From positions 124,001-188,000 of the forward strand of contig NZ_JAKRNM010000002.1 of the NCBI RefSeq assembly GCF_022346995.1: a DNA stretch of 64,000 nt, given 5' to 3'. Origin of the DNA: Paenibacillus sp. ACRRY (GTDB taxonomy: Bacteria; Bacillota; Bacilli; Paenibacillales; Paenibacillaceae). Positions 53,989 through 62,906 of the stretch are shown here, one piece after another (within the stretch, counting starts at the first letter, position 1; the number at the start of each line of letters is the position of its first letter). The position numbers were made by a program, and so were the translations under genes. Under the pieces are notes generated by a model, which saw nothing but the letters and a program-made list of their open reading frames with translations, did no database searches and had not been told where the DNA came from.

Positions 53989-54165
53989 ATGGACCGCATA
54001 CGCAATTATCTGTTTGTTGTTGCAGGCAATTTTGCAGCTGCCTATATGATCTTTCCTGAAGGGACGATTGCCAAGTCGATGATGTTCGCGGCACTTATGC
54101 TGTTGCTGAGCATGGGGATGGATTTCGTGAAAAGCAAAATGGGCCATTCGCTGGAGCAGCAGTGA
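53989..54165 (+). CDS. Small membrane protein, 58 residues
   Basis: Starts ATG GAC CGC ATA with GAGATGAGAAG before it. Two hydrophobic segments, NYLFVVAGNFAAAYMIF and SMMFAALMLLLSMGMDF, with a polar turn PEGTIAK and a polar tail. Coding character is fair, and the gap between flanking genes is otherwise unexplained. Function unknown. A terminator 32 nt downstream supports a real transcript. Confidence 0.5.
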   Translation: MDRIRNYLFVVAGNFAAAYMIFPEGTIAKSMMFAALMLLLSMGMDFVKSKMGHSLEQQ

Positions 54166-54196
54166 GGCAGCTATTACATGTTGGTGAATGAATGAC

Positions 54197-54226
54197 ACCG
54201 ATTCTCGACAGAGGATCGGTTTTTTG
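54197..54226 (+). terminator. Terminator after the 58-residue membrane protein
   Basis: ACCGAT/ATCGGT stem with an inner TCTC/GAGG pair around GACA, followed by TTTTTT. Confidence 0.8.
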
Positions 54227-54285
54227 TATAATTTGAAGCATGAATAACAAGAAGAATGGTCAAGACTGAAAGCGGGGTATTCCAT

Positions 54286-54612
54286 ATGATCCGAAAACAA
54301 TTTAATCAATGGGCCGAACAAAAGGCAGGCCCACTGCGAACGCTTCATATAACCACCGAACCGGTGAACCATGGCCATGTGGATGAACATTATATTCCCG
54401 ACCCTTCGACCGGGTTTGTTCATGAATCAGAGTATGCCATGGGACAAGTAACCGTCTGGGAGTCCAGACAAATGGAGGTTGAGGTAATTAACATCGAAAC
54501 GGAAGAATTGATCTTGTGGAAGTATATAGAGCAGATTGAAGATGAGACTCCTGATTTTGACGAGCTTTTGCAAGGTTATTTCCAGGTGTTACAGACGGGT
54601 GTTAATGCTTAA
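54286..54612 (+). CDS. Hypothetical acidic protein
   Basis: 108 residues. Opens IRKQFNQWAEQKAGPLRTLHI, then a His-rich stretch EPVNHGHVDEHYIPDPSTGF and a very acidic C-terminal half (VEVINIETEELILWKYIEQIEDETPDFDELLQGYF). Soluble, no signal peptide. The ATG at 54286 is preferred over one at 54256, with AAAGCGGGG nearby. The pattern resembles small Paenibacillus proteins of unknown function, sometimes immunity-like, but nothing firm can be said. Confidence 0.6.
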   Translation: MIRKQFNQWAEQKAGPLRTLHITTEPVNHGHVDEHYIPDPSTGFVHESEYAMGQVTVWESRQMEVEVINIETEELILWKYIEQIEDETPDFDELLQGYFQVLQTGVNA

Positions 54613-54739
54613 CGTATACCGCGCGAAGCTGTCCAGGTGTATTGGTTACCCACTTCCATTTACATCATGTCTATTGTTCATTACACTTGAGGTATAGTCA
54701 TACTAATCCCCAATACAGATTATCAGGAGGAAACCATTC

Positions 54740-55558
54740 ATGCATCAATCCGAACATATTCAAGAAGCTAGAGATTACATATTAAACCGAATTAACAACA
54801 AGCCTGTCGTAGGCATGATCCTCGGCTCCGGGCTGGGAGCACTTGCGGACGAGATCGAGAACGCTACAGTTATTCCATATACGGATATTCCGTATTTTGC
54901 ACAATCAGAAGCTATTGGTCACGCTAACGAGCTGGTCATTGGCGAACTAATGGGCAAAATGGTCGTAGCTATGAAAGGGCGTCTTCATTATTATGAAGGT
55001 TTCACGCTGGATGAAGTAACGTTTCCAGTTCGCATCATGAAGGCGCTGGGTGTCGAGCAATTGATCATTACGAATGCCTGCGGAGCGATCAACACAAGCT
55101 TCCAGCCGGGTCAGCTGATGCTCATTACGGATCACATTAACCTGGTAGGCAACAATCCATTGATGGGACCTAATAATGCTGAACTGGGGGTGCGTTTCCC
55201 TGACGTATCCCAGGTATACAACCGCGAGTTGCGCAGTATTGCGCTTAAGGTTGCAGAAGAGCAGAATGTCAGCCTGCAGCAAGGGGTGTATGCGTGGTGG
55301 AGTGGCCCTGCGTATGAGACACCAGCCGAGATTCGCATGATTCGGACGATGGGCGCGGATGCTGTAGGTATGTCTACGGTTCCTGAAGCGATCGTAGCCA
55401 TCCATGGCGGCATGAAGGTGCTGGGCATTTCCTGCCTGACCAACATGGCCTGCGGCATTCTGGATCAGCCGCTCAGTCATGATGAAGTCATCGAAGTAGC
55501 TGCAAAAGTGAAGACAACCTTTATCGGGCTTGTTAAAGGCATCCTGCAAGAGATGTAG
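54740..55558 (+). CDS. pupG: Purine-nucleoside phosphorylase (PNP I family)
   Basis: 272 residues, the trimeric PNP length. It splits inosine and guanosine to base and ribose-1-phosphate for purine salvage. The phosphate and substrate sites are visible: GSG (29-31), GRLHYYEG (80-87, phosphate-binding His/Arg), YETPAE (192-197) with the base-binding E and N235, and ADAVGMSTVPE (207-216) with the ribose-binding M/S/T. AGGAGG precedes the ATG at 9 nt. No purine riboswitch was found in the short leader. A strong terminator follows. Confidence 0.92.
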   Translation: MHQSEHIQEARDYILNRINNKPVVGMILGSGLGALADEIENATVIPYTDIPYFAQSEAIGHANELVIGELMGKMVVAMKGRLHYYEGFTLDEVTFPVRIMKALGVEQLIITNACGAINTSFQPGQLMLITDHINLVGNNPLMGPNNAELGVRFPDVSQVYNRELRSIALKVAEEQNVSLQQGVYAWWSGPAYETPAEIRMIRTMGADAVGMSTVPEAIVAIHGGMKVLGISCLTNMACGILDQPLSHDEVIEVAAKVKTTFIGLVKGILQEM

Positions 55559-55603
55559 GAAGAGAGGCTGCTCCTTTTCATAGTAATAGCAACAGAGAAA
55601 AAA

Positions 55604-55647
55604 GCATTGTCCATGACGGATGACCTCCGGTGGACAATGCTTTTTTT
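55604..55647 (+). terminator. Terminator of the purine nucleoside phosphorylase gene
   Basis: A 10-bp stem GCATTGTCCA/TGGACAATGC with an inner CGGA/TCCG pair, followed by seven T. Confidence 0.9.
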
Positions 55648-55758
55648 GATCATAACCAGGTGCAAAAATATTCCTAAACGGGCAGAAACGACCTATAATA
55701 AGAGAGATTCAAACTGGTAGAATAATCAAGATCGGCTGATCAAAGGAGACTGACAGCA

Positions 55759-56088
55759 ATGGAAGAGTTGGGTTCAACGGAATATGTCATTTTTGAACGC
55801 ATCAATGCGAACTGGTTAAGGGGATTTGAAGGCGTTGGGGGGAAGCTGTTCCTGACCAATGAACGATTGGTCTTTATTCCACATGGCCTGAATATTCAGA
55901 CCGAATGGCTTCAACTTGAGATCTGGGGCATGACCAAGATTGAGAAACGAAAGACATGGGGAATCATTCCTAATGGCATTACAATTACGATGGAGGATGG
56001 ACTTGTCTTCAAGTTTGTCGTTTGGAATCGTTCGAAGATTATTGGCGAGATTATACGTGCCAAGCGAATGGATAATGAATTGATGTAG
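55759..56088 (+). CDS. GRAM-domain protein
   Basis: 109 residues. GVGGKLFLTNERLVFIPHGLNIQTEWLQLEIWGMTKIEKRKTWGIIPNGITITMEDGLVFKFVV is the GRAM/PH-like beta sandwich, whose signature is GGKLFLTNERLVFIPHG. In bacteria such domains bind lipids or proteins and are often stand-alone; no partner is seen here. AAAGGAG precedes the ATG at 10 nt. Function unknown. Confidence 0.82.
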   Translation: MEELGSTEYVIFERINANWLRGFEGVGGKLFLTNERLVFIPHGLNIQTEWLQLEIWGMTKIEKRKTWGIIPNGITITMEDGLVFKFVVWNRSKIIGEIIRAKRMDNELM

Positions 56089-56156
56089 AAGTCAGCAAGC
56101 AGTAGTACATATACGAAGAAATAGGTACTTGGAGTAATGATACGGAGGTCGTAACA

Positions 56157-56603
56157 ATGAACCAACTAACGATGCATCAAGCTGTGCAGGAAGATGTGGA
56201 GCGGCTTGCTGATTTGCGTGCTCTGGTACTGTATGATGATCTGACCAGATTGGCAAGGTATGACGAGGTGAAGGTTCGGGAACGTTTCCGGAACACATTC
56301 GATCCGATCTATACATGGATTATTAAGCTGGAGGGTTCATCCGTAGGTTGTGTCTCGCTGAAGCCTACCGCAGAGGGAGCTCTGCTTGAACACTTTTATA
56401 TTCATCCGGATGCACAGGGCAGGAAGATTGGAACCGAAGTATTGCAATTGCTACTGGGAATGGACGAAGCCAGGGGCAAACGTGTCCTGTTGAATGTATT
56501 GCAGGGAAGCCGGGCGAAGCGGTTATATGAACGTTTTGGGTTTGTTGTAGATCGTGAAGATGAGGTGGATGTGTTTATGTCCGTCCAGCTAACAGAAGAT
56601 TGA
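56157..56603 (+). CDS. GNAT-family N-acetyltransferase
   Basis: 148 residues. VQEDVERLADLRALVLYDDL at the start, then LLEHFYIHPDAQGRKIGTEVLQLLL (motif A, loop QGRKIG) and VLLNVLQGSRAKRLYERFGFVVDREDEVD (motif B). GGAGG precedes the ATG. It lies outside the main acetyltransferase array, in a normal gene neighbourhood. Substrate unknown. Confidence 0.85.
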   Translation: MNQLTMHQAVQEDVERLADLRALVLYDDLTRLARYDEVKVRERFRNTFDPIYTWIIKLEGSSVGCVSLKPTAEGALLEHFYIHPDAQGRKIGTEVLQLLLGMDEARGKRVLLNVLQGSRAKRLYERFGFVVDREDEVDVFMSVQLTED

Positions 56604-56623
56604 TCTTTAAATGGCATAATGAC

Positions 56624-56654
56624 AGACCCATTCATTTAATTCTTGAATGGGTCT
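56624..56654 (+). terminator. Terminator after the acetyltransferase
   Basis: AGACCCATTC/GAATGGGTCT stem, 11-nt loop, then ATTG only; the T-run is short, so termination may be partial. Confidence 0.55.
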
Positions 56655-56735
56655 ATTGAACATTTCTATTATACTTTCCTGCATCCATATCCTAATATGG
56701 ATAATAACCTACTTATTTTATAGGAATTATATACT

Positions 56736-57968
56736 ATGGAGAATACCGATATGCCGGATTGGAAGCGTAATCTGTATATTCTGTGGTTGGGGCTTTTTTT
56801 CAATCATATGGCGTATACCTTGTCCGTGCCGTTCTTTCCTCTGTTCCTGCAAAATGATCTCGGAATTGAGAGTGGGCTGGAGGCCTGGTCCGGTGTCTCG
56901 ATCTCAATCAGCTTTCTGATCAGCGGACTATGTGCGCCCTTCTGGGGATCACTGGCTGACAAATACGGCAGCAAGCTGATGCTGATCCGGTCGGGGGTTG
57001 GGCTGGCGATTGCCCATTCTGCCAACTATTTTGTTCAGGATCCTTACACCTTCATCGCTGTTCGGGTCTTTCAGGGACTGATGGCTGGATTCAATCCGGC
57101 CTCCATCACATTGGTTGGCACGAATACGCCGGAGAAACATGTTGGCTACGCGCTGGGTGTCATCTCCACATCCACTGCTGCAGGCGGAATTCTTGGGCCT
57201 CTTGCTGGAGGCGTGCTCAGTCAATGGATTGGACTGCGGGGATGTTTCATTGCATCCGGGATCATTACACTGTTCTCGGCTCTGCTGGTTCTTGGCGTAA
57301 AAGAATCGCGCAGATCCCATACAGTGGCTTCCACCAGCATTCTGGGTGATCTGAAGAGAGCGGCATCCACTCCCGGTTTAATGCGGATCTATGGCCTCAT
57401 TTTACTCGTCTCCACGTCCGTGCTCATCATCGAGCCGGTGCTGACGCTGTATGTCGTTCAGATCGGCGGAGATATAAGCCATGCAACACTCAGTGCAGGC
57501 ATCGTATTTTCAGCCATCGGCGTAGCGACAGTTATTATGGGACCCAGATGGGGAAAGATTGGTGGCAGGATCGGGTATGAGAAAACCTTGTTTATCGGGC
57601 TGATCGGCGGCGGCATTGGCAGTCTTCTTCAGCTAACCGCGTATAATCTCGTGTATTTTGGAAGTTTGCGATTTATCTATGGTCTGTTCTTCGCTGCAGT
57701 TTACCCGGCTCTCAATGCATTAATTATCAAATATGCGGAGCACGAATTTCGGGGCAGGGCAGTTAGTCTCAGCCAAACGGCGAGCCAATTCGGTATTGTG
57801 CTTGGTCCTTTAATTGGCGGCTTTCTTGGTGGATGGACCGGCATTCCTTTTATTTTTCTGCTCACAGGGATCGTACTTCTCGGGGCTGCCTGGGTAGTAA
57901 AGGCAAGTGACATGAAGCAATTAAACAAGAGTGATCGGATTACCCACGAAAACATAGGGAGGACTTGA
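56736..57968 (+). CDS. MFS multidrug exporter, MdtG-like
   Basis: 410 residues, 12 helices. [28 protein letters not shown] and [23 protein letters not shown] (motif A) with [53 protein letters not shown] (motif C) give the MdtG/BmrA/TetA-like antiporter pattern. The ATG at 56736 has AGGA 10 nt upstream; one at 56751 is a close alternative. The stop lies 2 nt before the LLM monooxygenase start region, so the two may be co-transcribed. Confidence 0.85.
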   Translation: MENTDMPDWKRNLYILWLGLFFNHMAYTLSVPFFPLFLQNDLGIESGLEAWSGVSISISFLISGLCAPFWGSLADKYGSKLMLIRSGVGLAIAHSANYFVQDPYTFIAVRVFQGLMAGFNPASITLVGTNTPEKHVGYALGVISTSTAAGGILGPLAGGVLSQWIGLRGCFIASGIITLFSALLVLGVKESRRSHTVASTSILGDLKRAASTPGLMRIYGLILLVSTSVLIIEPVLTLYVVQIGGDISHATLSAGIVFSAIGVATVIMGPRWGKIGGRIGYEKTLFIGLIGGGIGSLLQLTAYNLVYFGSLRFIYGLFFAAVYPALNALIIKYAEHEFRGRAVSLSQTASQFGIVLGPLIGGFLGGWTGIPFIFLLTGIVLLGAAWVVKASDMKQLNKSDRITHENIGRT

Positions 57969-57970
57969 AT

Positions 57971-59293
57971 ATGACGAAACGACAACTGAAATTGGGGGCC
58001 AACCTGAACGGAGTCGGGAATAGTATTTCCTTCTGGCGACACCCTGACATTCCGATTAATGCGAGTGTTAGTCTTGATTTTTACAAAAATCAGGCGCGTA
58101 AAGCGGAGGAAGGCAAGTTCGATCTCCTATTTATTGCTGACGGTCTCTTTATTAACGAAAAATCCAATCCTCACTTCCTGAACCGCTTCGAGCCGTTGAC
58201 CCTGTTGTCTGTGCTGGCAGGAGCCACTTCCAATATAGGGCTGGTTGCGACATTATCGACTTCCTACAGCGAACCGTTTACGGTGGCGAGGCAATTTGCT
58301 TCATTGGATCAGATCAGTGGAGGACGGTCAGGCTGGAACGTAGTCACTTCCCCACTGGAAGGATCGGCACTGAACTTTGGCAAAGGCGAGCATCCAAACC
58401 ATGCGCTGCGCTATGAAATTGCTGAAGAGCACCTGAATGTGGTCAAAGGACTATGGGATTCCTGGGAGGATGATGCATTTGTCGGGGACAAGGAGAAGGG
58501 TGTCTTCTTCGACCCTTCTAAGCTGCATACGCTGGATCACAAAGGAAACCATTTCTCTGTACAGGGACCGCTCAATGTGGCACGTTCGAAGCAGGGTTAT
58601 CCGGTCATTTTCCAGGCAGGTTCATCCGAATCCGGCAAAGACCTGGCAGCGAGATCGGCAGATGCTGTATATACGGGACATGAGACGATTGAGGAAGCAA
58701 GGGAGTTTTACCGGGATGTTAAGGCAAGAGCGGTCGCATATGGACGTCAGGCTGAAGACATTCTGATCTTCCCGGGTATCGGTCCAATTGTGGGCAGAAC
58801 AGCGGAAGAGGCAGAGTCAAAGTATCAGGAAATTGCCGGACTCGTCAGTATTGACCACGCGCTGTATTATTTGGGGCGTTATTTTGACCATTATGACTTT
58901 TCTCAGTATCCGCTGGACGAGCCTTTCCCTGAGATTGGTGATCTGGGCAGCAACAGCTTCCGCAGTACAACGGACAAGATTAAGCAGCAAGCACGGGAAG
59001 AGGGGCTGACTCTCCGCCAAGTCGCGCTAAGAGCGTCAACGCCGCGAACATCATTCATTGGAACACCCGACCAGATCGCCGATCAGATCCAGGAGTGGTT
59101 TGAAGGCGAAGCCGCAGACGGATTCAATGTCCGTACGGTTGTGCCGAATGGACTGGCGGATTTTGTGGATCTGGTTGTTCCCGTTCTACAAGAACGAGGA
59201 TTGTTTCGGACGGAATATGAGCATGAGACGCTTCGGGAGAACCTGGGGCTCGAAATTCCACGTAATCGGTACACGCTGGAACGTGTGAACTAA
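57971..59293 (+). CDS. LLM-class flavin-dependent monooxygenase (NtaA/SnaA/DszA-like)
   Basis: 440 residues, normal for the family. [102 protein letters not shown] and a conserved [24 protein letters not shown] show the bacterial luciferase-like barrel of the nitrilotriacetate/alkanesulfonate/dibenzothiophene monooxygenases. It needs reduced flavin from a separate reductase, none of which is next door. The ATG at 57971 follows AGGGAGG. It lies 2 bp after the MFS exporter stop, suggesting the exporter handles substrate or product. Confidence 0.88.
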   Translation: MTKRQLKLGANLNGVGNSISFWRHPDIPINASVSLDFYKNQARKAEEGKFDLLFIADGLFINEKSNPHFLNRFEPLTLLSVLAGATSNIGLVATLSTSYSEPFTVARQFASLDQISGGRSGWNVVTSPLEGSALNFGKGEHPNHALRYEIAEEHLNVVKGLWDSWEDDAFVGDKEKGVFFDPSKLHTLDHKGNHFSVQGPLNVARSKQGYPVIFQAGSSESGKDLAARSADAVYTGHETIEEAREFYRDVKARAVAYGRQAEDILIFPGIGPIVGRTAEEAESKYQEIAGLVSIDHALYYLGRYFDHYDFSQYPLDEPFPEIGDLGSNSFRSTTDKIKQQAREEGLTLRQVALRASTPRTSFIGTPDQIADQIQEWFEGEAADGFNVRTVVPNGLADFVDLVVPVLQERGLFRTEYEHETLRENLGLEIPRNRYTLERVN

Positions 59294-59367
59294 ATGGAGC
59301 AACATGACGATGGATATTCACATTTGGCAAACTTAATCTAAGTCCCCTTAAGAAGGGGATGAAAAAG

Positions 59368-59407
59368 AGCGGTAATGACGTATCTTCAACGTCGTTACCG
59401 CTTTTTG
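59368..59407. terminator. Bidirectional terminator between converging genes
   Basis: AGCGGTAA(T)GACG pairs with CGTC(G)TTACCGCT over a 9-nt loop. The plus strand ends in TTTTTG and the minus strand in CTCTTTTTC, so it stops both the monooxygenase and the DUF6199-like gene. Confidence 0.8.
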
Positions 59408-59425
59408 TTTACAACACTGCATGCT

Positions 59426-60130
59426 TCAGAATGCTTTGAAGGCAATCCAGACAGATCCGATCATGACAACGATGCCGCCAATACTGGTCATTAAGTAGTA
59501 AAAGTCGCTAGGTTCGGGGTCGTTCACCCAAATCCAACGAAGGGAGAGCAGGAAGAGAAGATCCTGGAAATTACGGTAGTAGAAGCTGCACCATCCAAAT
59601 ATCAAACCGGCGAGGGCGAGAAAAAGGTAGACAGGCTGACCTTGCGTGTAATGGTATACCGGGTAAGCAGCAGTCACGATTGTATCCGGTGAATACTGCT
59701 CTTCGTCCTCGCTAAGTATTCTCTGGTTGTTAACGTAAAATGTGACGGAAGTCATAATATTGCCTTCTTCATCAAAACTTCTTAATTCCCTGGATTGGTC
59801 CTGAACCTCATACTTGCGTCCGTTAGGGTATAACACGCTATACGTTGGATTAGGTTTGGAATTGATTTCGGTAATGATATATTTCTGATTATCAATAAAT
59901 ACGGTGCGCTTCTGCTGCTCCACTTGCACCTGAATGGAATCGGCCGTTCTACTCCGGTATATCATCTGCTGTTCTTCTTTACGATCAAATAAATACTTCT
60001 GATTGTCTGCGTAGAATATGTGTTCCGTGAAATAAGGCTTGGATAGGAAGCCAACGATCACGGACGCAACCACAACGCATGAAAAGAAAATAAGGGTGGG
60101 GGACTGGATTTTTCGCAACCTTGTTATCAT
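59426..60130 (-). CDS. Membrane protein with DUF6199-like C-terminus
   Basis: 234 residues. A first helix (LIFFSCVVVASVIVGFLS), a beta-rich outer domain of about 110 residues, then two C-terminal helices with the segment FQDLLFLLSLRWIWVNDPEPSDFYYLMTSIGGIVVMIGSVW, which resembles DUF6199 (from memory). The loop carries several acidic repeats (REEDEEQYSP). No ribosome-site problem: AAGGAAGG lies before the ATG. Function unknown. Confidence 0.6.
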   Translation of the reverse strand: MITRLRKIQSPTLIFFSCVVVASVIVGFLSKPYFTEHIFYADNQKYLFDRKEEQQMIYRSRTADSIQVQVEQQKRTVFIDNQKYIITEINSKPNPTYSVLYPNGRKYEVQDQSRELRSFDEEGNIMTSVTFYVNNQRILSEDEEQYSPDTIVTAAYPVYHYTQGQPVYLFLALAGLIFGWCSFYYRNFQDLLFLLSLRWIWVNDPEPSDFYYLMTSIGGIVVMIGSVWIAFKAF

Positions 60131-60328
60131 ATGAACGCCTTCCTTCCACTTTGTTCTCTATTACGTAAATTCCAGGAACTGGTTGCAGTGGGATCTGCAA
60201 AAAAAAGAAATGGAACATACTGGTTTCTTTTTTGAACGTGGCTGTTATTATGAGTTTATACCCTGAATTTGAGCTTGAGAGGGTGCAGCAGTTGTTGCCT
60301 ATTAGACAAGTCACAGGAGGAGATTGGG

Positions 60329-61156
60329 ATGATTAGAGGATTAACGAAGGCAGGTTTGGGGAAGATCGAGTCTGATGAACAATATATTACGAATGCGGCC
60401 CAATATGGCTTCCAGTCCGTAGATTTGAATCCGCTCTCATTGGTTCAACAGTACGGGAAGGAACAAGCTGCACATTTATTGGAAAGCAACGATATCATCA
60501 TCGGTTCAGCGGATTTCACCGTGGACTGGAGAAACTCAGAAGAGCAATTTCGTGAAGGACTCAAATCTCTGGTTGAAATGGCTGAAGCCTCTGCTTCGCT
60601 GAATTGTTTCACTTGCTGCACCTATGTTCTACCCTCGACCGATCAGCCTGCAGCATCTTTCATGGCGGCGGCTACCAGACGATTGAGAATCTGTGCAGAC
60701 ATTCTGGGGGCGTACGGTATCCGGCTAGGGCTGGAGTTTGTCGGCCCCCATCATTTGCGGACGCAGTGGAAGAATCCGTTTATTTGGAGTGTGGAGGACA
60801 CGTTGGACTGGATTGAGACCATTCATGCTCCCAATGTAGGCTTGCTGGTGGATTCCTATCATTGGCATACGCTTGGTTTGCGTATGGAAGAGGTACTGCA
60901 ATTGAAAAAGGAACAAATTGTTCACGTTCATATCAATGATGCCTCTAATCTGCCGATTGAAGAATTGCTTGATAATGAGCGCCTGTATCCAGGCGAGGGA
61001 GTCATTGATCTGACGGGTTTCCTGAAAAATCTGGAGGCTGTTGGTTACACGGGCGTTGTAGCCCAGGAGGTTCTGGCACCTGCATCAACACTTGAATCAA
61101 GCGAGCTGTTTGCCAAGTCAAAGGCAGGCTTTGATAGCGTGTTTGCGGAGTTATAA
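60329..61156 (+). CDS. Sugar phosphate isomerase/epimerase-like TIM barrel protein
   Basis: 275 residues. The AP-endonuclease-2 superfamily barrel: SVDLNPLSL, ICADILGAYGIRLGLEFVG, VGLLVDSYHWHTLG, IVHVHINDA and VAQEVLA, with the metal-binding Glu/His/Asp residues in place. Members isomerise inositol or other sugars in the cytosol. AGGAGG lies 9 nt before the ATG at 60329; the frame further upstream has no ribosome site. Substrate unknown. A terminator follows. Confidence 0.82.
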   Translation: MIRGLTKAGLGKIESDEQYITNAAQYGFQSVDLNPLSLVQQYGKEQAAHLLESNDIIIGSADFTVDWRNSEEQFREGLKSLVEMAEASASLNCFTCCTYVLPSTDQPAASFMAAATRRLRICADILGAYGIRLGLEFVGPHHLRTQWKNPFIWSVEDTLDWIETIHAPNVGLLVDSYHWHTLGLRMEEVLQLKKEQIVHVHINDASNLPIEELLDNERLYPGEGVIDLTGFLKNLEAVGYTGVVAQEVLAPASTLESSELFAKSKAGFDSVFAEL

Positions 61157-61168
61157 ATTGATGAATAT

Positions 61169-61201
61169 GGCCCGTACACGATGTATGGGTCTTTTCATTT
61201 T
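61169..61201 (+). terminator. Terminator after the isomerase/epimerase gene
   Basis: A 10-bp stem GGCCCGTACA/TGTATGGGTC with two G-U pairs, then TTTTCATTTTT. Confidence 0.75.
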
Positions 61202-61302
61202 TCTTATATAAAGAATTTACCCTAACCAAGGTGGAAGTGGAGTATTGTATAAGCATTCGTAAGGGACAAATTAGCCCCTTACCCCTTACATCTATCACTA
61301 AG

Positions 61303-62187
61303 TTACTTTTTATCAAGCAAGCCGCGTTCCTTCATCAATTGATGCGTCACCGCCCACAATTTGTGTTGCATTCCGGCATCTCCGCCTGGAGCTGCAGGCG
61401 TAATAGCCGCTCCGCTGCCCACGTTAAAATAACCTCCCGAAACCTCCCCAAACTTGGGTTCTACAGCTAAACGAGTTATGATGTCCGCCCCCCGACGCGG
61501 GTCACCGATATGCAGAAACGTTAGAATGCGCTCCAGCACACTCGCGAACCACAGTTCCCGACCAAGGCCGGTGACATTGAAACCAGGATTCAAGGCATTC
61601 ACACAAACTCCGGTCCCCTCCCATTGTCTGGCTAGTTGACTGGTAAACATAATATTGAGCAGTTTGGTTTTGCCATAGATCGGAGAGGAACCGCGGGCAG
61701 TAAAAGGAGTGGTATCCCTCAAGTCATCCGGCAGCACCAGTTGACCGTAATTCCGTGAGGCTTCAGATGCAACGTTCACAACACGGGCATGACCCGACTG
61801 GATCAGGGAATTACGCAACGTATGCGTTAGTAGCCAAGGTGCCAAATAGTTCACAGCAATCATCTCGGCAAACCCTTCAGAAGTCACTCTCTGCTCAAAC
61901 GCATGGAGTCCGGCATTATTCAAAAGTACATCGATACGTGGATACGCAGCTGCAATTTCAAACCCAATACGTTTCACATCACTTAGCAAGGATAAGTCTC
62001 CGAAGAAAAAGTGGATGTTGGCAGAGGGCGCGATTGCCTTGATTTTGTTCCTGGTGGCCTCGGCGCGCTCTTCGCTGCGGGCTGTGAGTATAAGCGATGC
62101 ACCACGTTTGGCAAGTTCGATGGCAGCAAGCTGCCCCAATCCGCTTGTTGCTCCGGTGATTACAATAATGGGCTGTGTTGTTTTCAT
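61303..62187 (-). CDS. Short-chain dehydrogenase/reductase
   Basis: 294 residues. TGATSGLG (11-18) binds NAD(P), NNAG (90-93) is the structural motif, and the catalytic Y171-x3-K175 lies in PIYGKTKLLN. VVNVASEASRNYG and LNPGFNVTGLGRELW follow. The pattern is of the retinol/protochlorophyllide reductase-like branch common in Bacillales; the substrate is unknown. AAGGAG precedes the ATG. Divergent from a MarR regulator, which almost certainly controls it. Confidence 0.88.
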   Translation of the reverse strand: MKTTQPIIVITGATSGLGQLAAIELAKRGASLILTARSEERAEATRNKIKAIAPSANIHFFFGDLSLLSDVKRIGFEIAAAYPRIDVLLNNAGLHAFEQRVTSEGFAEMIAVNYLAPWLLTHTLRNSLIQSGHARVVNVASEASRNYGQLVLPDDLRDTTPFTARGSSPIYGKTKLLNIMFTSQLARQWEGTGVCVNALNPGFNVTGLGRELWFASVLERILTFLHIGDPRRGADIITRLAVEPKFGEVSGGYFNVGSGAAITPAAPGGDAGMQHKLWAVTHQLMKERGLLDKK

Positions 62188-62229
62188 AGTGAAGTCTCCT
62201 TTTGACGCAAAAAGAGTCGTCAGATATAA

Positions 62230-62289
62230 TTGATATAAATCAACTATATATATTAATTGAATATTAATTGATATTTGTCAACTATATAT
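62230..62289. promoter_or_regulatory. Two direct operator repeats between SDR and MarR genes
   Basis: The 22-bp pattern TTGATAT-N3-TCAACTATATAT occurs at 62230-62251 and again at 62268-62289, identical outside the three-base centre. Each begins with a TTGA...TCAA inverted repeat, the usual MarR half-site design. Placed 38 bp apart between divergent genes, they are the likely operators of the MarR protein for both promoters. Confidence 0.6.
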
Positions 62290-62333
62290 TCTGATGACAT
62301 GCTTTAATGAATTAAGGAGAGGGGAACAACAAA

Positions 62334-62792
62334 ATGAGTGAACATGCAGCCAAAACAAAAGATAGAGAAACCCTGGAACTGGCCCTTGGTGAGCAGATCC
62401 ATGCCCTGATTAGTGCTTCGCATGCACTCAATGTTCGGTCTGCCGAGCGATTTGATGCGACGTTGCAGCCTGCCGCTTTTCACCTCGTACGGTGGCTGTA
62501 CTCTTATGGTCCAACAAGTGCCGCAGCTTTGGCAGAAGCGACTGCCATGGACCGCAGCTCGGTAAGTCGTCTGATTAAGCAGCTCGAGAAATCCGGATAT
62601 GTGAGCAAGGAGCAGGATCCTGATGATCGGCGCGGCATTCTATTGTCTCTGACAGAGCTTGGCGAGCAGTCGACGGTGAATGCGCTGAAGGAGAAGGAGT
62701 CTGCTTTTTATGACCGTATCTCCAGATGGGATGATGAAGAGTTGGGACATTTCACCAGCATGCTTCGACAGTTTAACGGGTTGGAGGGGTAG
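62334..62792 (+). CDS. MarR-family transcriptional regulator
   Basis: 152 residues. A dimerisation helix, then the winged helix LVRWLYSYGPTSAAALAEATAMDRSSVSRLIKQLEKSGYVSKEQDPDDRRGILLSLTELGEQ with the DDRR wing typical of MarR. Such proteins are released from DNA by phenols or other small ligands. AGGGG precedes the ATG. Divergent from the short-chain dehydrogenase, which with it forms a two-gene detoxification-type module. Confidence 0.92.
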   Translation: MSEHAAKTKDRETLELALGEQIHALISASHALNVRSAERFDATLQPAAFHLVRWLYSYGPTSAAALAEATAMDRSSVSRLIKQLEKSGYVSKEQDPDDRRGILLSLTELGEQSTVNALKEKESAFYDRISRWDDEELGHFTSMLRQFNGLEG

Positions 62793-62848
62793 TGTGGGGG
62801 ATGTAGCGCAAATTGTGATGATATAAACGTAGCCATTGTGAAAAAATC

Positions 62849-62886
62849 AAAAGGTGATATCCACATTTCCTTGGACATCACCTTTT
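62849..62886 (-). terminator. Terminator of the pectate lyase gene
   Basis: On the minus strand AAAAGGTGATGTCCA pairs with TGGATATCACCTTTT over an 8-nt loop, followed by GATTTTTTC. Confidence 0.85.
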
Positions 62887-62906
62887 GGTCTACTAAAAAC
62901 AGAATT

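Noticed and set aside
53869..54423. 184-codon minus-strand frame between the serine hydrolase and the acidic protein gene
   Set aside because: It has no family pattern and covers two better plus-strand genes and a terminator.
54613..54739. Purine riboswitch before the nucleoside phosphorylase
   Set aside because: The conserved loop and junction bases of the purine aptamer are absent.
61259..61282. Hairpin GTAAGGG/CCCTTAC after the SDR stop, as a terminator
   Set aside because: The stem is real but no T-run follows on either strand, so termination is unsupported.
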